48,928 nt of DNA from Leptolyngbya cf. ectocarpi LEGE 11479 (GCF_015207065.1 NZ_JADEXP010000006.1:1-48928), one strand, 5' to 3'. Numbered from the stretch's first letter, positions 8,839-18,171 are shown. The notes: generated by a model not told the origin, from the sequence alone. A program made the numbers and translations.

Positions 8839-9768
8839 TCAATAGATCTTCCACGCCTTCATCGCATACCCAAATTCGCACTCGTCCGGATGTAAAATCT
8901 CGGCCAAAATCTCTAGGGAATCCACCAGACGGGGGCCGGGACGATTGAAATATTGGTTGCCATCAACTAAAAAAATGCGACCGTCTTTAACGGCTTTAAG
9001 ACGTTGCCAGGAGGGCATTTGAGTCAGTTGATTAATAGACTCACGGCCCTGCTGTAAATCGTAACCACAGGGCATCACCACCACCACATCGGGTTCAGCC
9101 GCATTCAGGTCTTCCCACGGTAACCAGGGGGAATGACGCCCCACATGACCAAACAGAGGATGGCCGCCAGCCATGGAAACCAGTTCGGGGATCCAATTAC
9201 CGGCCCCCATCAGCGGATCGGTCCATTCTAAACAGGCCACGGTGGGCTGGGGGAGTTTGGTTGGCACTTTGCTAAGACAGTTCTGGAGTCGACCCTGGAG
9301 TTGGGCAATGGTCAGATCTGCGATCGCAGCCCCATTCACATCATCCAGGGCCGTAGCTACCCGGCGCAGATCATCCCACAGATCGGCTAGTACCTGAGGC
9401 TTTAATGAGATCACGACAGGCTGGGGATCAATCATCTGAGCCACCGCCTTTTGCACATCGGCCAAACTGGCGGCACAGACGTCACACTGGTCCTGGGTCA
9501 AAATATGGGTGGGGCGAAGCTCCTGTAATCGCTCCACATTGACGTCATAGACACTAAGACCACGGTGCAGCAGTTCACTGACACGATCATGAATCTCCTT
9601 ACTCTGACCGACGGGATCAAAGCTAGGGGAGGTACACACCGGTAACGTTTGCACCGCTGGTGGAAAATCACACGAATGGGAACGGCCCACCAAGGACTCG
9701 CCAAACCCAAGTTGAATGACAATTTCTGTAGCGCTGGGAATTAGGGAAACGATGCGAAGCTCGGACAT
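8839..9768 (-). CDS. Cobalamin-binding-type protein (BtuF/TroA-like fold) without signal peptide
   Basis: 309 residues of the class III periplasmic-binding-protein fold. Signatures are RIVSLIPSATEIVIQLGFGESLVGRS at the N-terminus, HILTQDQCDVCAAS, CLEWTDPLMGAGNWIPELVSMAGG and DGRIFLVDGNQYFNRPGPRLVDSLEIL. BtuF relatives bind vitamin B12 or corrinoids for ABC import. Here the fold starts at residue 5 with no Sec signal and no lipobox, so the protein is probably cytosolic. No BtuC/BtuD partner is in the window. A role in corrinoid handling inside the cell is inference. Confidence 0.8.
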   Translation of the reverse strand: MSELRIVSLIPSATEIVIQLGFGESLVGRSHSCDFPPAVQTLPVCTSPSFDPVGQSKEIHDRVSELLHRGLSVYDVNVERLQELRPTHILTQDQCDVCAASLADVQKAVAQMIDPQPVVISLKPQVLADLWDDLRRVATALDDVNGAAIADLTIAQLQGRLQNCLSKVPTKLPQPTVACLEWTDPLMGAGNWIPELVSMAGGHPLFGHVGRHSPWLPWEDLNAAEPDVVVVMPCGYDLQQGRESINQLTQMPSWQRLKAVKDGRIFLVDGNQYFNRPGPRLVDSLEILAEILHPDECEFGYAMKAWKIY

Positions 9769-9959
9769 GGCAGCGCGGGGAAAATACGTAAAAACTATTT
9801 GATTGACTGACTTTATCTAGGGTGCAGAGACCCAACGATAGAACTAGGGGGCTTATAGGGCAGTTATTACGTATATCTACCTCAAGAGTATCTCAGCTCT
9901 GACCAGACGTTAGACCCGATCTTTTCTTAAAGATTGGCAGTGGCCGGATCTTAAATCTA

Positions 9960-10847
9960 TCAGCGAGCCCGAAATTCCACCGAGTTGACCTGCAAAATCA
10001 CATCATGATTCTGATAAACATCATTGCCTAAAAGGCCAATGGGCACGGCATCACCGATGCTAACGGGGAGATTAGTTCGGCTGATATCCCCCACACGAAT
10101 GGATTGCACATAGGCCACATCAACCGTGGTGGCATTGCTGCTAGCGGTGGCAACCGACGCTTGCCCTACCACCTGAACGCCTAGCTCATTGGCCATGGTA
10201 CGCGTAATGTGGGTATGGCTGGCCCCCGTATCTAAAATCATGGGGTATTGTTTGCCATTCAACGTGACGGTAATGACTGGGGTACCCCCATGGCGTCCAA
10301 TAATGGGTACCGTACGGGCGGTACGGGCGGTTGGAGTAATTGGAGCCCTCGGAGCAGCCGGAGCAGCCACTGCTGGGGACGCCAGATTAATCTCTGGTGG
10401 GGGCTGCTTTAGCGTTTCTAGTCGCTGCTGAGCCTGCGCCAAGTGACGCCCATAGTCCTGAAGCTTAGTCTGGGCGGTGGCATAGTGCTGGTCGTCTTCT
10501 GGCACATCCTGAAGCTTTTCAATAGACTGCTCCCAGCGCCCCACAATCAACGCCCAATCATCTAGGGAGGTTGCTTGCTGTCCCAGGGTAACCGCCCCAG
10601 AGGCTAGGTTGATGGCGTCTCGATAGGCTGTTGATGGCGGCTGACTGGGAGGCTGTGGTGCAGAGGAGTCAAGGTTAGATAGGGGGGCTGTCAGACTTTC
10701 TGTGCCAGCAGCTATGGCTCCTGACCCAGACTTCTCTGAACGCTCAGTTTGCATGGGGCCAGCCTGACAAGCTGACAGTACTCCCAGGCATAAAACCTGA
10801 ACCAATTTAACTCTTTTTTTTGCAAATATCGTCCAAATGTTACCCAT
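9960..10847 (-). CDS. Lipoprotein with retropepsin-like aspartic protease domain
   Basis: 295 residues from the ATG at 10847. A longer frame opens at 10952 but overlaps carA, whereas the 10847 start gives a lipoprotein signal (KLVQVLCLGVLSAC, lipid-bearing Cys27). A disordered Ser/Pro-rich segment and a helical region (about 70-160) precede an Ala/Pro/Thr linker and the C-terminal clan AA domain (about 190-290), with the catalytic motif MILDTGASHTHIT. The single D-T-G-A motif implies an active dimer, as in retropepsins. The substrate is unknown; the mature protein should be tethered to a membrane facing the periplasm or lumen. The start region is divergent from carA. Confidence 0.8.
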   Translation of the reverse strand: MGNIWTIFAKKRVKLVQVLCLGVLSACQAGPMQTERSEKSGSGAIAAGTESLTAPLSNLDSSAPQPPSQPPSTAYRDAINLASGAVTLGQQATSLDDWALIVGRWEQSIEKLQDVPEDDQHYATAQTKLQDYGRHLAQAQQRLETLKQPPPEINLASPAVAAPAAPRAPITPTARTARTVPIIGRHGGTPVITVTLNGKQYPMILDTGASHTHITRTMANELGVQVVGQASVATASSNATTVDVAYVQSIRVGDISRTNLPVSIGDAVPIGLLGNDVYQNHDVILQVNSVEFRAR

Positions 10848-10935
10848 GGCCTCTAGGATAGTACCGGTCCCTCTGAAACGTCTTTGAGTAAAAGGTATTT
10901 GCGGGGGATGCTCTCTGTCTTCTCTGTTGTACCCC

Positions 10936-12090
10936 ATGTCTATTTTTTCCACTAATTCCCAACCAGCCTTGTTGGTCTTGGCCGACGGGTCGGTGTTCCG
11001 GGGGTGGTCCTTTGGTGCCAGGGGTACAGTCGTGGGTGAAATTGTCTTTAATACCGGTATGACCGGTTACCAAGAAGTACTAACCGACCCCAGCTATCGG
11101 GGGCAAATTGTCACCTTTACCTACCCTGAACTGGGCAATACTGGCGTTAATGACGAAGATGAAGAGTCCGGTGCGCCCCAGGTTAACGGTGCGATCGCAA
11201 AGAACATTTGTGAGCAGCCTAGTAACTGGCGCTCCACCACCTCACTACCGGACTACCTCAAACAGCACAATATTCCAGGCATCTATGGCATCGATACCCG
11301 CCAATTAACCCGCAAACTACGAACAACGGGGGCCATGAACGGGGCCATCTCCAGTGAAATTCTAGACCCGGAGCAGCTGCGTCAGCAATTAGACCTGATG
11401 CCCAGTATGGAAGGGTTAAATCTGGTGAAAGAGGTGACCACTGCCAATGCCTATGAGTGGTCAGAGCCGACCAGTACTCACTGGGAATTCGCACCAGCGC
11501 TCCACAGCCAGTCTCAGGAATCTCTGAGCGTGGTTGCGATCGATTTTGGGATTAAACGGAATATCTTACGTCGGTTAGTCAGCTATGGCTGCCGGGTAAT
11601 TGTCGTTCCAGTGGATACCTCCCCTGATGACATCTTGAGCTACAAACCGGATGGTATTTTTCTGTCTAATGGCCCCGGCGATCCCGCCGCTGTCGAAGCC
11701 GCCCCAAAGTTGGTGAAGGCTCTGTTGGATAGTCAAATTCCCACCTTTGGTATATGCATGGGGCATCAAATTTTGGGCCTATCCATGGGGGCCAAAACCT
11801 TCAAACTAAAGTTTGGGCATCGGGGGCTAAATCATCCCTGCGGTCTCACTCAGGAGGTAGAAATTACCAGCCAAAATCATGGATTTGCCATCGACGCTGA
11901 TACAATTCCCTCTACGGACGTCGAGGTAACCCATTTCAATCTCAATGATCGCACAGTCGCCGGTTTGCAGCATAAAACACTACCCGTGTTTTCGGTGCAG
12001 TACCATCCAGAGGCCAGCCCTGGTCCCCATGATGCGGACTACCTATTTGAGAAGTTCGTTACTCTAATGCGTGATCATCGAGGTACATAA
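10936..12090 (+). CDS. carA: Carbamoyl-phosphate synthase small (glutaminase) subunit
   Basis: 384 residues from the ATG at 10936; a TTG at 10927 is in frame but unnecessary. The N-terminal CPSase small-chain domain (about 10-150: [39 protein letters not shown]) is followed by a class I glutamine amidotransferase domain (about 198-378). Its triad is Cys274 (FGICMGHQ), His357 and Glu359 ([11 protein letters not shown]). It supplies ammonia from glutamine to CarB for carbamoyl phosphate, feeding arginine and pyrimidine synthesis. No carB is in the window, so the subunits are encoded apart, as is common in cyanobacteria. Confidence 0.97.
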   Translation: MSIFSTNSQPALLVLADGSVFRGWSFGARGTVVGEIVFNTGMTGYQEVLTDPSYRGQIVTFTYPELGNTGVNDEDEESGAPQVNGAIAKNICEQPSNWRSTTSLPDYLKQHNIPGIYGIDTRQLTRKLRTTGAMNGAISSEILDPEQLRQQLDLMPSMEGLNLVKEVTTANAYEWSEPTSTHWEFAPALHSQSQESLSVVAIDFGIKRNILRRLVSYGCRVIVVPVDTSPDDILSYKPDGIFLSNGPGDPAAVEAAPKLVKALLDSQIPTFGICMGHQILGLSMGAKTFKLKFGHRGLNHPCGLTQEVEITSQNHGFAIDADTIPSTDVEVTHFNLNDRTVAGLQHKTLPVFSVQYHPEASPGPHDADYLFEKFVTLMRDHRGT

Positions 12091-12216
12091 CGTGGGCAGT
12101 CTATGGTTCCCATTACGTGATTAAGGGCTATGTAAGTGACAATCAAACCCCAGATAAACTTTGAACGAGACCCAAATCAGCCCTGGCTAGATGCATTTAC
12201 GTTTCGCTTATTTCCC

Positions 12217-12245
12217 TTGCAGTCAGAAGGATCCTGACCTAAAAT
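12217..12245 (+). promoter_or_regulatory. Putative sigma-70-type promoter for the STAS gene
   Basis: A TTGCAG hexamer (12217-12222), a 17-base spacer and TAAAAT (12240-12245, five of six matches to TATAAT). Transcription would begin near 12252, giving a leader of about 36-39 bases ending at GGGAGG (12280-12285). This supports translation beginning near 12288-12291. Confidence 0.45.
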
Positions 12246-12287
12246 TAAACGTCTGATTTTTGCCGTATCTATTGCCTTCGGGAGGTT

Positions 12288-12659
12288 ATTATCGCTGAGT
12301 CGCTGACCCTAACCGTAAGTTTAAGAGGCACCCGTGATGTTAGGGGGAAATGTCAAATATTCCGCCTCACTGGCCTATTGGATGCATTTTCAGAGCCTAC
12401 ATTCCGTAAGGTTTTGAACCGATATATTGAAGAAGGCCCCACCCACATTATTCTCGACTTATCGGCCATCGATTTTGTCGATAGCTCGGGGCTAGGTGCC
12501 CTGGTGCAGCTAGTTAAAAAAGCAAAGGGTGAAAGCGGTAGTGTTCAAGTGGTCACTAACGCTCGGGTTACCCAAACGGTCAAGTTAGTCCGTCTAGAAC
12601 AGTTTCTTTCACTCCAGCCCACCGTTGATGCCGCCCTTGAGAATCTAAAGGATTCTTGA
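12288..12659 (+). CDS. STAS-domain anti-sigma factor antagonist; non-canonical start codon
   Basis: The only canonical in-frame start is a TTG at 12378, giving 93 residues (MDAFSEPTF). The frame upstream reads LTLTVSLRGTRDVRGKC and QIFRLTGLLDAFSEP, which is the expected first strands of this STAS family. That frame is open back to a TAA at 12246 and contains no ATG, GTG or TTG. A strong GGGAGG (12280-12285) precedes ATT (12288) and ATC (12291), so I place the start there (122-123 residues). The SpoIIAA-like motif VDSSGLGAL carries the phosphorylatable Ser. Such antagonists bind serine-kinase anti-sigma factors in partner-switching; no partner is nearby. Confidence 0.75.
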   Translation: MIAESLTLTVSLRGTRDVRGKCQIFRLTGLLDAFSEPTFRKVLNRYIEEGPTHIILDLSAIDFVDSSGLGALVQLVKKAKGESGSVQVVTNARVTQTVKLVRLEQFLSLQPTVDAALENLKDS

Positions 12660-12700
12660 AGGCACCTATGGGCTGGACGGGGAATCCCGCAGGTCAATGG

Positions 12701-12730
12701 TACGCTTGCTTGTCAGGGTGCTCAAGCGTA
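12701..12730 (+). promoter_or_regulatory. Stem-loop immediately upstream of the Mini-III start
   Basis: TACGCTTG (12701-12708) pairs perfectly with CAAGCGTA (12723-12730) across a 14-base loop, followed by GGGTTTTGCT and the GTG start at 12741. It may terminate the STAS transcript (short T-run) or be a leader structure of the RNase gene. The location within 11 bases of the start suggests it could influence translation. Confidence 0.4.
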
Positions 12731-12740
12731 GGGTTTTGCT

Positions 12741-13199
12741 GTGGATAATATCAACAGCGGTGATGCAACCGGTGTCCAATGGTCTGCTGAGCAGATATCT
12801 CAGGCATTTTCCTTAGGACATCTGCAGGTTCAGTCTATAGAGGCTGTTTCCCCCATTTCGCTGGCCTATATCGGAGATGCGGTGTTTGAACTCTATATCC
12901 GCATGAAATTTTTGTGGCCTCCCCAGCGGATTCAGCAATTTCATCAGCAGGTCGTTAGTCAGGTTAAGGCTGAGCAGCAGGCTGATTATCTAAGTCAGCT
13001 GATGTCCTATTTGGAGCCTGCAGAAGCTGACATTGTGCGTCGGGGACGCAACGCAACGTCTAAATCTCCAAAACGTTTATCGGCAAAGATATATCGACAG
13101 GCAACGGCCTTTGAAACTTTGGTGGGCTATCTCTACATCACCAATCAAAGCCGCCTCTTGGAATTATTAAACAGGTTGGCCATTTCACCGTCGATCTGA
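12741..13199 (+). CDS. mrnC: Mini-ribonuclease III
   Basis: 152 residues with an RNase III catalytic domain but no double-stranded-RNA-binding domain, the definition of Mini-III. The signature is LAYIGDAVFELYIRMKFL (about residues 42-59), with the acidic active-site residues of the RNase III fold; downstream are RRGRNATSKSPKRLS and ATAFETLVGYLYITNQSRL. In Bacillus this enzyme matures 23S rRNA ends; in cyanobacteria Mini-III homologues act on 23S rRNA and introns. The GTG at 12741 is the chosen start; it has no clear Shine-Dalgarno, and a stem-loop lies just before it. The rRNA methyltransferase rlmB follows on the same strand. Confidence 0.93.
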   Translation: MDNINSGDATGVQWSAEQISQAFSLGHLQVQSIEAVSPISLAYIGDAVFELYIRMKFLWPPQRIQQFHQQVVSQVKAEQQADYLSQLMSYLEPAEADIVRRGRNATSKSPKRLSAKIYRQATAFETLVGYLYITNQSRLLELLNRLAISPSI

Positions 13200-13294
13200 C
13201 AATTCTGGCAATACTCTGACAATCCTAAAAACATACCGAAAGCGTTTGCATCTAAGCGGTATGATGTGACTCCACTCCGCTCCTACTCTTGATC

Positions 13295-14299
13295 ATGGTT
13301 AAACCCTCCTCTGATCGGCCACGTCCGGCTAAGGGAAAATCCCACCCTCAACGCAAGGGCAAACCCAAGCCACCGTCCAAACAGACGCCCAGAAAGCCTT
13401 TCAAAAAACGTTGGCCTGCCAAAGATTCGGCCTACTCCAGCCGCCCTGGCAGACCGCAGAAAAATATCATCAAACCCCAGCCCATCAGTCCAGAGGCTGC
13501 CCTCCAAGAGGAACGCCCGGACCTGGTCTATGGTCGCCATTCGGTGGAGGCTGCGATCGCAAATCAGCGCCCCATTAATCGTCTATGGGTCAATGCACGA
13601 CTTGTGTTTGACGCCCGGTTTCGCCCCTTAATATTGGATGCCAAAGCCAATGGAGCCGTAATTGATGAAGTCAATACGCAACGGCTCAACCAGCTAACTC
13701 AGGGAGCCAACCATCAGGGGATCGTGGCCCAAATCGCCTCCCATGACTATGTGGAACTAGCTGATTTAGTCACAACGGCTAAAGCCGCCTGCCGTCAGCC
13801 CGTAATTATTGCCGCCGACAGCATTACCGATCCCCATAATTTGGGGGCGATTATCCGCACCGCCGAAGCATTGGGAGCCCAAGGAGTTGTTATTCCTCAG
13901 CGCAGAGCCGTGGGGATCACTCCTACTGTCGCCAAAGTTGCCGCTGGAGCCTTAGAGACATTATCGGTTGCCCGCGTGGTTAATTTGGGACGAGCCCTAG
14001 AACAACTTAAAGAAGATGGCTTTTGGATCTATGGGACAGCCTCTGAGTCTGGTCAAACCGTCCATACTACTCAGTTTGACCGTCCCATCGTATTGGTGAT
14101 CGGAGCTGAGGGATCCGGGCTGAGTTTATCGATTCAAAATCTTTGTGATGTCTTAGTATCTATTCCCTTAGCGGGTAAAACGCCCAGTCTCAACGCTTCT
14201 GTTGCAACCGGTATGGTGTTGTATGAAATTTATCGACAACGGTGGTTAGAAAAATTACCGACCATTAAGCTTGGCGGGGATCAAAATCACGCTGTATAA
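13295..14299 (+). CDS. rlmB: 23S rRNA (guanosine-2'-O-)-methyltransferase, TrmH/SpoU family
   Basis: 334 residues from the ATG at 13295 (a TTG two codons earlier is in frame). The N-terminus (about 1-70) is a very basic, Pro/Lys/Arg-rich disordered tail that probably binds rRNA. It is followed by the substrate-binding domain ([12 protein letters not shown] at about 77) and the SPOUT methyltransferase domain with all three motifs: [29 protein letters not shown] and [17 protein letters not shown]. RlmB methylates G2251 in the peptidyl-transferase loop. It is downstream of Mini-III, pairing two rRNA maturation genes. Confidence 0.93.
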   Translation: MVKPSSDRPRPAKGKSHPQRKGKPKPPSKQTPRKPFKKRWPAKDSAYSSRPGRPQKNIIKPQPISPEAALQEERPDLVYGRHSVEAAIANQRPINRLWVNARLVFDARFRPLILDAKANGAVIDEVNTQRLNQLTQGANHQGIVAQIASHDYVELADLVTTAKAACRQPVIIAADSITDPHNLGAIIRTAEALGAQGVVIPQRRAVGITPTVAKVAAGALETLSVARVVNLGRALEQLKEDGFWIYGTASESGQTVHTTQFDRPIVLVIGAEGSGLSLSIQNLCDVLVSIPLAGKTPSLNASVATGMVLYEIYRQRWLEKLPTIKLGGDQNHAV

Positions 14300-14365
14300 A
14301 TGTTATAGGCGCGATTTTAGGCTGCTCATAAGTTCAGACTTTTAACAACTACCGGCACATATTTT

Positions 14366-14635
14366 ATGAAAAACTTTTTGAGTAATCTTTTCAGCTCATT
14401 TTCAAAACCCTGGTGGGTTGAGATTTCCACATCCCAACCTCGATGCCTTTACTATTTTGGTCCTTTTGATAGTGAACTTGAGGCTATTCAGCATCAAGAG
14501 GGCTATATCGAAGATTTAGAACAGGAAGGGGCTCAACAGATCGATGTTACGGTCAAGTGCTGTGCTGAGCCAGCTCTGCTCACCGTCGAGTACACTGAGC
14601 CCAGCAATAAAATGACCCCGGTTTATAACAACTAA
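14366..14635 (+). CDS. DUF1816-family small protein
   Basis: 89 residues, soluble, no signal. The family pattern is visible: WWVEISTSQPRCLYYFGPF, then DSELEAIQHQEGYIEDLEQEGAQ, then VTVKCCAEPALLTVE. DUF1816 proteins are small, largely cyanobacterial and of unknown function; some occur near phycobilisome or CpcD-like genes, but nothing here supports that. The gene stands alone and ends before a bidirectional hairpin terminator. Confidence 0.8.
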   Translation: MKNFLSNLFSSFSKPWWVEISTSQPRCLYYFGPFDSELEAIQHQEGYIEDLEQEGAQQIDVTVKCCAEPALLTVEYTEPSNKMTPVYNN

Positions 14636-14700
14636 CGGTCTAGGGGCTGACAACGTCCCACAGCAAACGTTCTATAGAGAGTTGCTCAATCACGTTGAGA

Positions 14701-14734
14701 AAAAGGTGTTTAACCCTAGGGTCAAACACCTTTT
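14701..14734. terminator. Bidirectional intrinsic terminator between convergent genes
   Basis: AAAAGGTGTTT (14701-14711) pairs perfectly with AAACACCTTTT (14724-14734), and the interior ACCCTAGGGT continues the stem after one mismatch. The A-run and T-run at its ends serve both strands, placed between the DUF1816 gene (plus) and the hydrolase (minus). Confidence 0.8.
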
Positions 14735-14753
14735 ATCACTCGCATGCGCTTTA

Positions 14754-15593
14754 TCACTCACCTTTGCGCTCCACAGTAGAGCCAGCGTCTAAAAAACAAT
14801 TTCTCCGCAGCCAGTGACGAATGTCACTGCATATCTGTTCTCCAATTTCCCAAGGCATCAGGTGGGCTACGTTGTCGTACAGAACCCAGTCACAATTGGG
14901 TAGCGTAACCGCCGTTTCTCGGCTAGCCTCGGGGGTAATGTGAACATCGTTAGCCGCCGCTAGCATCAAGCAGGGCTGATGGATACGATGCAGCTCTTCC
15001 AACCGGTTATAGCCTTGCCTCAAGGCGGTATTTAGAGCCCGGTTTGCTAAAGCTGATGTTTGGACAAAGGCAGGCGTCCCCTCCTGGGCAATCCGACAGT
15101 AAGCCTGGGCACTGTGCCGAGAAACCAAATACCGAAATAATGACCGCTGGCCAAACGTAGAAATATTCCAGGACCAGCCGGGAACTAACCAGTTAATCAC
15201 ACCTGCAATGCCCGTCAGCATATTATCTTGCCAGGTGATGGCCGGGTGCCGACCAGCAGGTCTAGCTGCGGTACCCACTAAAATCAAACCAGCAATTTGT
15301 TCGGGATGTTTGAGGGCCAGTTCCATGGCCAAGATGCCCCCCAGGGACCAACCCAAAATTAAACAGGGCGGGTCTAGCTGACTTAGCAGACCTGATAAGT
15401 CTTCTAAATGCTGCTCCATGGTAAAAGGAGCCTTTGCCCGGCTGCGGCCATAGCCACGCAAATCAGGGGCCAGGGTTTGAAAATCAGGGGCTAGGGCGTC
15501 GGTGAATACTGCCATACAGCGGCCTGTGCCTGGGTGGCCGTGGAGACACAGGATGGGCATGCCTTGACCCTGATGCTCAATGGATAGCTCCAT
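14754..15593 (-). CDS. Alpha/beta hydrolase
   Basis: 279 residues. Oxyanion region LCLHGHPGTGRCM at about 16-28, nucleophile elbow GWSLGG at about residues 79-84, acid in ANDVHITPE, and catalytic His in VAHLMPWE. A helical lid is inserted in the middle (INWLVPGWSWN). It is a soluble cytosolic enzyme of the broad esterase/epoxide-hydrolase/haloperoxidase group; the substrate is unknown. It lies 18 bases downstream of msrB, so the two are likely co-transcribed. Confidence 0.88.
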   Translation of the reverse strand: MELSIEHQGQGMPILCLHGHPGTGRCMAVFTDALAPDFQTLAPDLRGYGRSRAKAPFTMEQHLEDLSGLLSQLDPPCLILGWSLGGILAMELALKHPEQIAGLILVGTAARPAGRHPAITWQDNMLTGIAGVINWLVPGWSWNISTFGQRSLFRYLVSRHSAQAYCRIAQEGTPAFVQTSALANRALNTALRQGYNRLEELHRIHQPCLMLAAANDVHITPEASRETAVTLPNCDWVLYDNVAHLMPWEIGEQICSDIRHWLRRNCFLDAGSTVERKGE

Positions 15594-15611
15594 GGGGAAT
15601 TGGGGCCAACC

Positions 15612-16016
15612 CTAGGCGTCTTCTTTAGGGACAAAATCGAGCGCAGCTGAGTTCATGCAATAGCGCTCTCCCGTGGGCTGAGGACCATCGGAAAAGACAT
15701 GCCCCAAATGGGCATCACACACAGCGCAGAGCACTTCGGTGCGGACCATAAAGAGACTAAAATCTCGCTTGGTCGCAACATTCTCAGATTTGCTGGGAGC
15801 CCAAAAGCTAGGCCAGCCAGTACCCGAGTCATACTTGGTCTCAGAGGTAAAGAGTTCTGAACCACAGCAGATACAGTTGTAGATGCCGGCTGCTTTGTTG
15901 TCGTGGTATTTACCGCTAAAGGCCCGCTCAGTTCCGTGTTTGCGGGTGACTTGATATTGCTCAGGGGTAAGCTGTGCTTGCCATTCTGCGTCTGTTTTTT
16001 GAATTTTCTCCACCAT
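15612..16016 (-). CDS. msrB: Peptide-methionine (R)-S-oxide reductase
   Basis: 134 residues, single MsrB domain. It has the two zinc CxxC pairs (CICCGSELF and [12 protein letters not shown]), the [10 protein letters not shown] motif, and the catalytic Cys in [11 protein letters not shown]. It repairs methionine-R-sulfoxide in oxidised proteins with thioredoxin as reductant. It is within a minus-strand run downstream of the Ser/Thr kinase (61 bases) and upstream of the hydrolase. Confidence 0.96.
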   Translation of the reverse strand: MVEKIQKTDAEWQAQLTPEQYQVTRKHGTERAFSGKYHDNKAAGIYNCICCGSELFTSETKYDSGTGWPSFWAPSKSENVATKRDFSLFMVRTEVLCAVCDAHLGHVFSDGPQPTGERYCMNSAALDFVPKEDA

Positions 16017-16077
16017 AGTTTTGTTCAGAAAGTCGGTTACAGCTATGGGGTGATCCTAGCGCAGATCAGGGCTGACG

Positions 16078-18171
16078 TCAGAGGCGCTGCCGGTGACGCT
16101 GTCGGTAGCGATGATACATGAGTAAGCTGCCGCTAGCCAGGGTAAAGGCGGCTAAAGGAGCAATTACGGGGATCCAGGCATTGCTCCAGAAGAACACTAC
16201 AGTGGTACTGGCGATCGCAACTACACCGATTCCATAGGCTATGACCCAATATCGGCGCTGGCGTAGCTGCCAGGTGATCAGACTGCCACCGCCAGCCCAA
16301 GCAACAATCCAGGCAATCTCCACACCGTCAGGCCAAGCCCAGGGCAGGGGGTAGCCGTCCAGTACAGCCCCCAGAAACTGACTGATCATGTGCAGATGGA
16401 CCTCCACACCCGACATCTGATAGCGATCGCTGCGTAGGGTATAGGGGGTAAAGAATTTATCGGTGCTGATATAGGCCATATTGCCAATCAGCACCACCTT
16501 GTCGGTAATCAGCTCAGGATCAACCGTATCTGTCAAGATTTCAGTCAGGGAGACCTGCTCGGCAATTTTGTCGGGGGAGCGATAGGTAATCGGAATTTGA
16601 TATCCAGATGCATCCACTGATTGATAACCGCCAAACGTACTCTCCATCGGCGTGAAGTGCACATCACCGACCGTCATCGTGTTGGGGTCAAGGGCACTTC
16701 CTGAGGATATGAGGCCATGCTGTTCATAGAAATAGTGCAGCGCCACCAGCAGCCCAAAGGAGGTATAAACCGTCGTATCGGCTTCGTTCTCTAAACTGGC
16801 AAAAAAGAGATTACGACGAATTTTATCGTCTGGGTCGAGGGGAATATCATTAAAACCCACTTGCTCCGGATTTAGCTCCGGAGGCGGTGGAATACTCTCC
16901 CCATCCAAGTCTCCTAGCTTTGTAATGCCAATGATATTATCGGCAGCCAGGCTACGGGCCAGGGCCGCACGCCCTTCTCCCTGGGGAATATTGCGGTGCA
17001 GATCAAGGCCGATAGTGCTGGGGTTATGGCTTTGGATAATGTCAATGGCGTCGGCAATGGACTGGTCAGACGGGCTTTCACGTTGCTGATTGTTGAGGTC
17101 TTGCTCGTTAATACCCACTAACAGAATGCGGGGATCGGGACCTAGATCCCGTTGATAGGCCACTAAGCCATCGTACACACTGAGTTCTAATGGCATAAAT
17201 CCGCCAATCTGTCGGACACCCAGGGTCAGGGTGCTAGCTAGGGCGGTTGCGATCGCAACCGCCCGCATACTTTCCTTTCGTGTTGGTTGCCACACTGTGG
17301 CCTGGGGCAAAACTGTTTCAGCCATGGTTAGCTGATCCACTTTGTCCGCCAGCTCATCTAAATGCTCTAAATCATGGAGCACATCAGCCGCCGTTTGATA
17401 ACGCTGATAGAAATAATGGCGCACCATCTTTCTGAGCAAATATCGTAACCCAGGACTGATATTGACATACTCCTCCCAGCGCAGCTCCAGCGACGACATA
17501 TCTTCCGGTAAATCCGTAGGTTTTCGCCCCGTTAACCCATGGATGGCCGTCATCCCCAGGGCAAAAATATCACTACTAAACCGAGGCTTCCCCGCTAGTT
17601 GTTCACTGGGGGTGTACCCCTGGGTGCCAATCCCCACCGTCAAACTGGTCAGTTCACTATCCACCAGCTGAGTCCGGATTTCCTTGACCGCCCCAAAATC
17701 AATCAGACAAAGTTTGCCATCATGCTGCCGTCGAATCAAATTATCAGGCTTTAAATCACGGTGGATCACCCGATTATCATGGACAAACTTGAGAATACGT
17801 AAAGTCTCTCGCAGTAGAGCAATCACCTGAGTCTCGTTCAATTGCCCTAGGCGACGCAGTTCATCCCCCAGGGACTCTCCATCAATCAGCTCCTGAACCA
17901 GATAAAACTCCGTTTGCTCCTCAAATGAATCCAGCAGCTTTGGAATACAGCTATGGGTGCCCAAACGGCTAAGGGTGGTCACCTCAGTCTCAAATAGCCG
18001 TCGCGCCACCTTAAGAAATGTCGCATCGGTACTGGCCGGTTTTAACTGTTTCACCACACACTCAGGTGTTTGAGGCTGAAACAAATCCCTAGCCACATAG
18101 GTCTGCCCAAAGCCTCCCGACCCCAGCATCCGGATTAATTGATAGCGTTCCTTAAGAACCTGGCCTAGCAT
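16078..18171 (-). CDS. Eukaryotic-type Ser/Thr protein kinase with CHASE2 sensor domain
   Basis: 697 residues. The cytoplasmic Hanks-type kinase (about 10-270) has an intact P-loop (LGSGGFG, 16-22), Lys41, catalytic loop HRDLKPDN with Asp139, DFG at 158-160 and the activation segment GTQGYTPSEQ, so it should be active. A membrane helix at about 302-320 leads to an extracytoplasmic CHASE2 domain (about 325-600: YDGLVAYQRDLGPDPRILLVGI, TIGLDLHR). Two or three C-terminal helices follow (about 615-690). CHASE2-kinase fusions are typical of cyanobacteria and sense unknown external cues. It follows the hybrid histidine kinase by 122 bases on the same strand. Confidence 0.93.
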   Translation of the reverse strand: MLGQVLKERYQLIRMLGSGGFGQTYVARDLFQPQTPECVVKQLKPASTDATFLKVARRLFETEVTTLSRLGTHSCIPKLLDSFEEQTEFYLVQELIDGESLGDELRRLGQLNETQVIALLRETLRILKFVHDNRVIHRDLKPDNLIRRQHDGKLCLIDFGAVKEIRTQLVDSELTSLTVGIGTQGYTPSEQLAGKPRFSSDIFALGMTAIHGLTGRKPTDLPEDMSSLELRWEEYVNISPGLRYLLRKMVRHYFYQRYQTAADVLHDLEHLDELADKVDQLTMAETVLPQATVWQPTRKESMRAVAIATALASTLTLGVRQIGGFMPLELSVYDGLVAYQRDLGPDPRILLVGINEQDLNNQQRESPSDQSIADAIDIIQSHNPSTIGLDLHRNIPQGEGRAALARSLAADNIIGITKLGDLDGESIPPPPELNPEQVGFNDIPLDPDDKIRRNLFFASLENEADTTVYTSFGLLVALHYFYEQHGLISSGSALDPNTMTVGDVHFTPMESTFGGYQSVDASGYQIPITYRSPDKIAEQVSLTEILTDTVDPELITDKVVLIGNMAYISTDKFFTPYTLRSDRYQMSGVEVHLHMISQFLGAVLDGYPLPWAWPDGVEIAWIVAWAGGGSLITWQLRQRRYWVIAYGIGVVAIASTTVVFFWSNAWIPVIAPLAAFTLASGSLLMYHRYRQRHRQRL

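Noticed and set aside
10847-10952. Longer N-terminus of the aspartic-protease lipoprotein
   Set aside because: It would overlap the divergent carA start and hide the lipobox signal.
12091-12287. Search for a tRNA or riboswitch between carA and the STAS gene
   Set aside because: No cloverleaf or conserved aptamer core is seen; a promoter-like pair explains the end of the gap.
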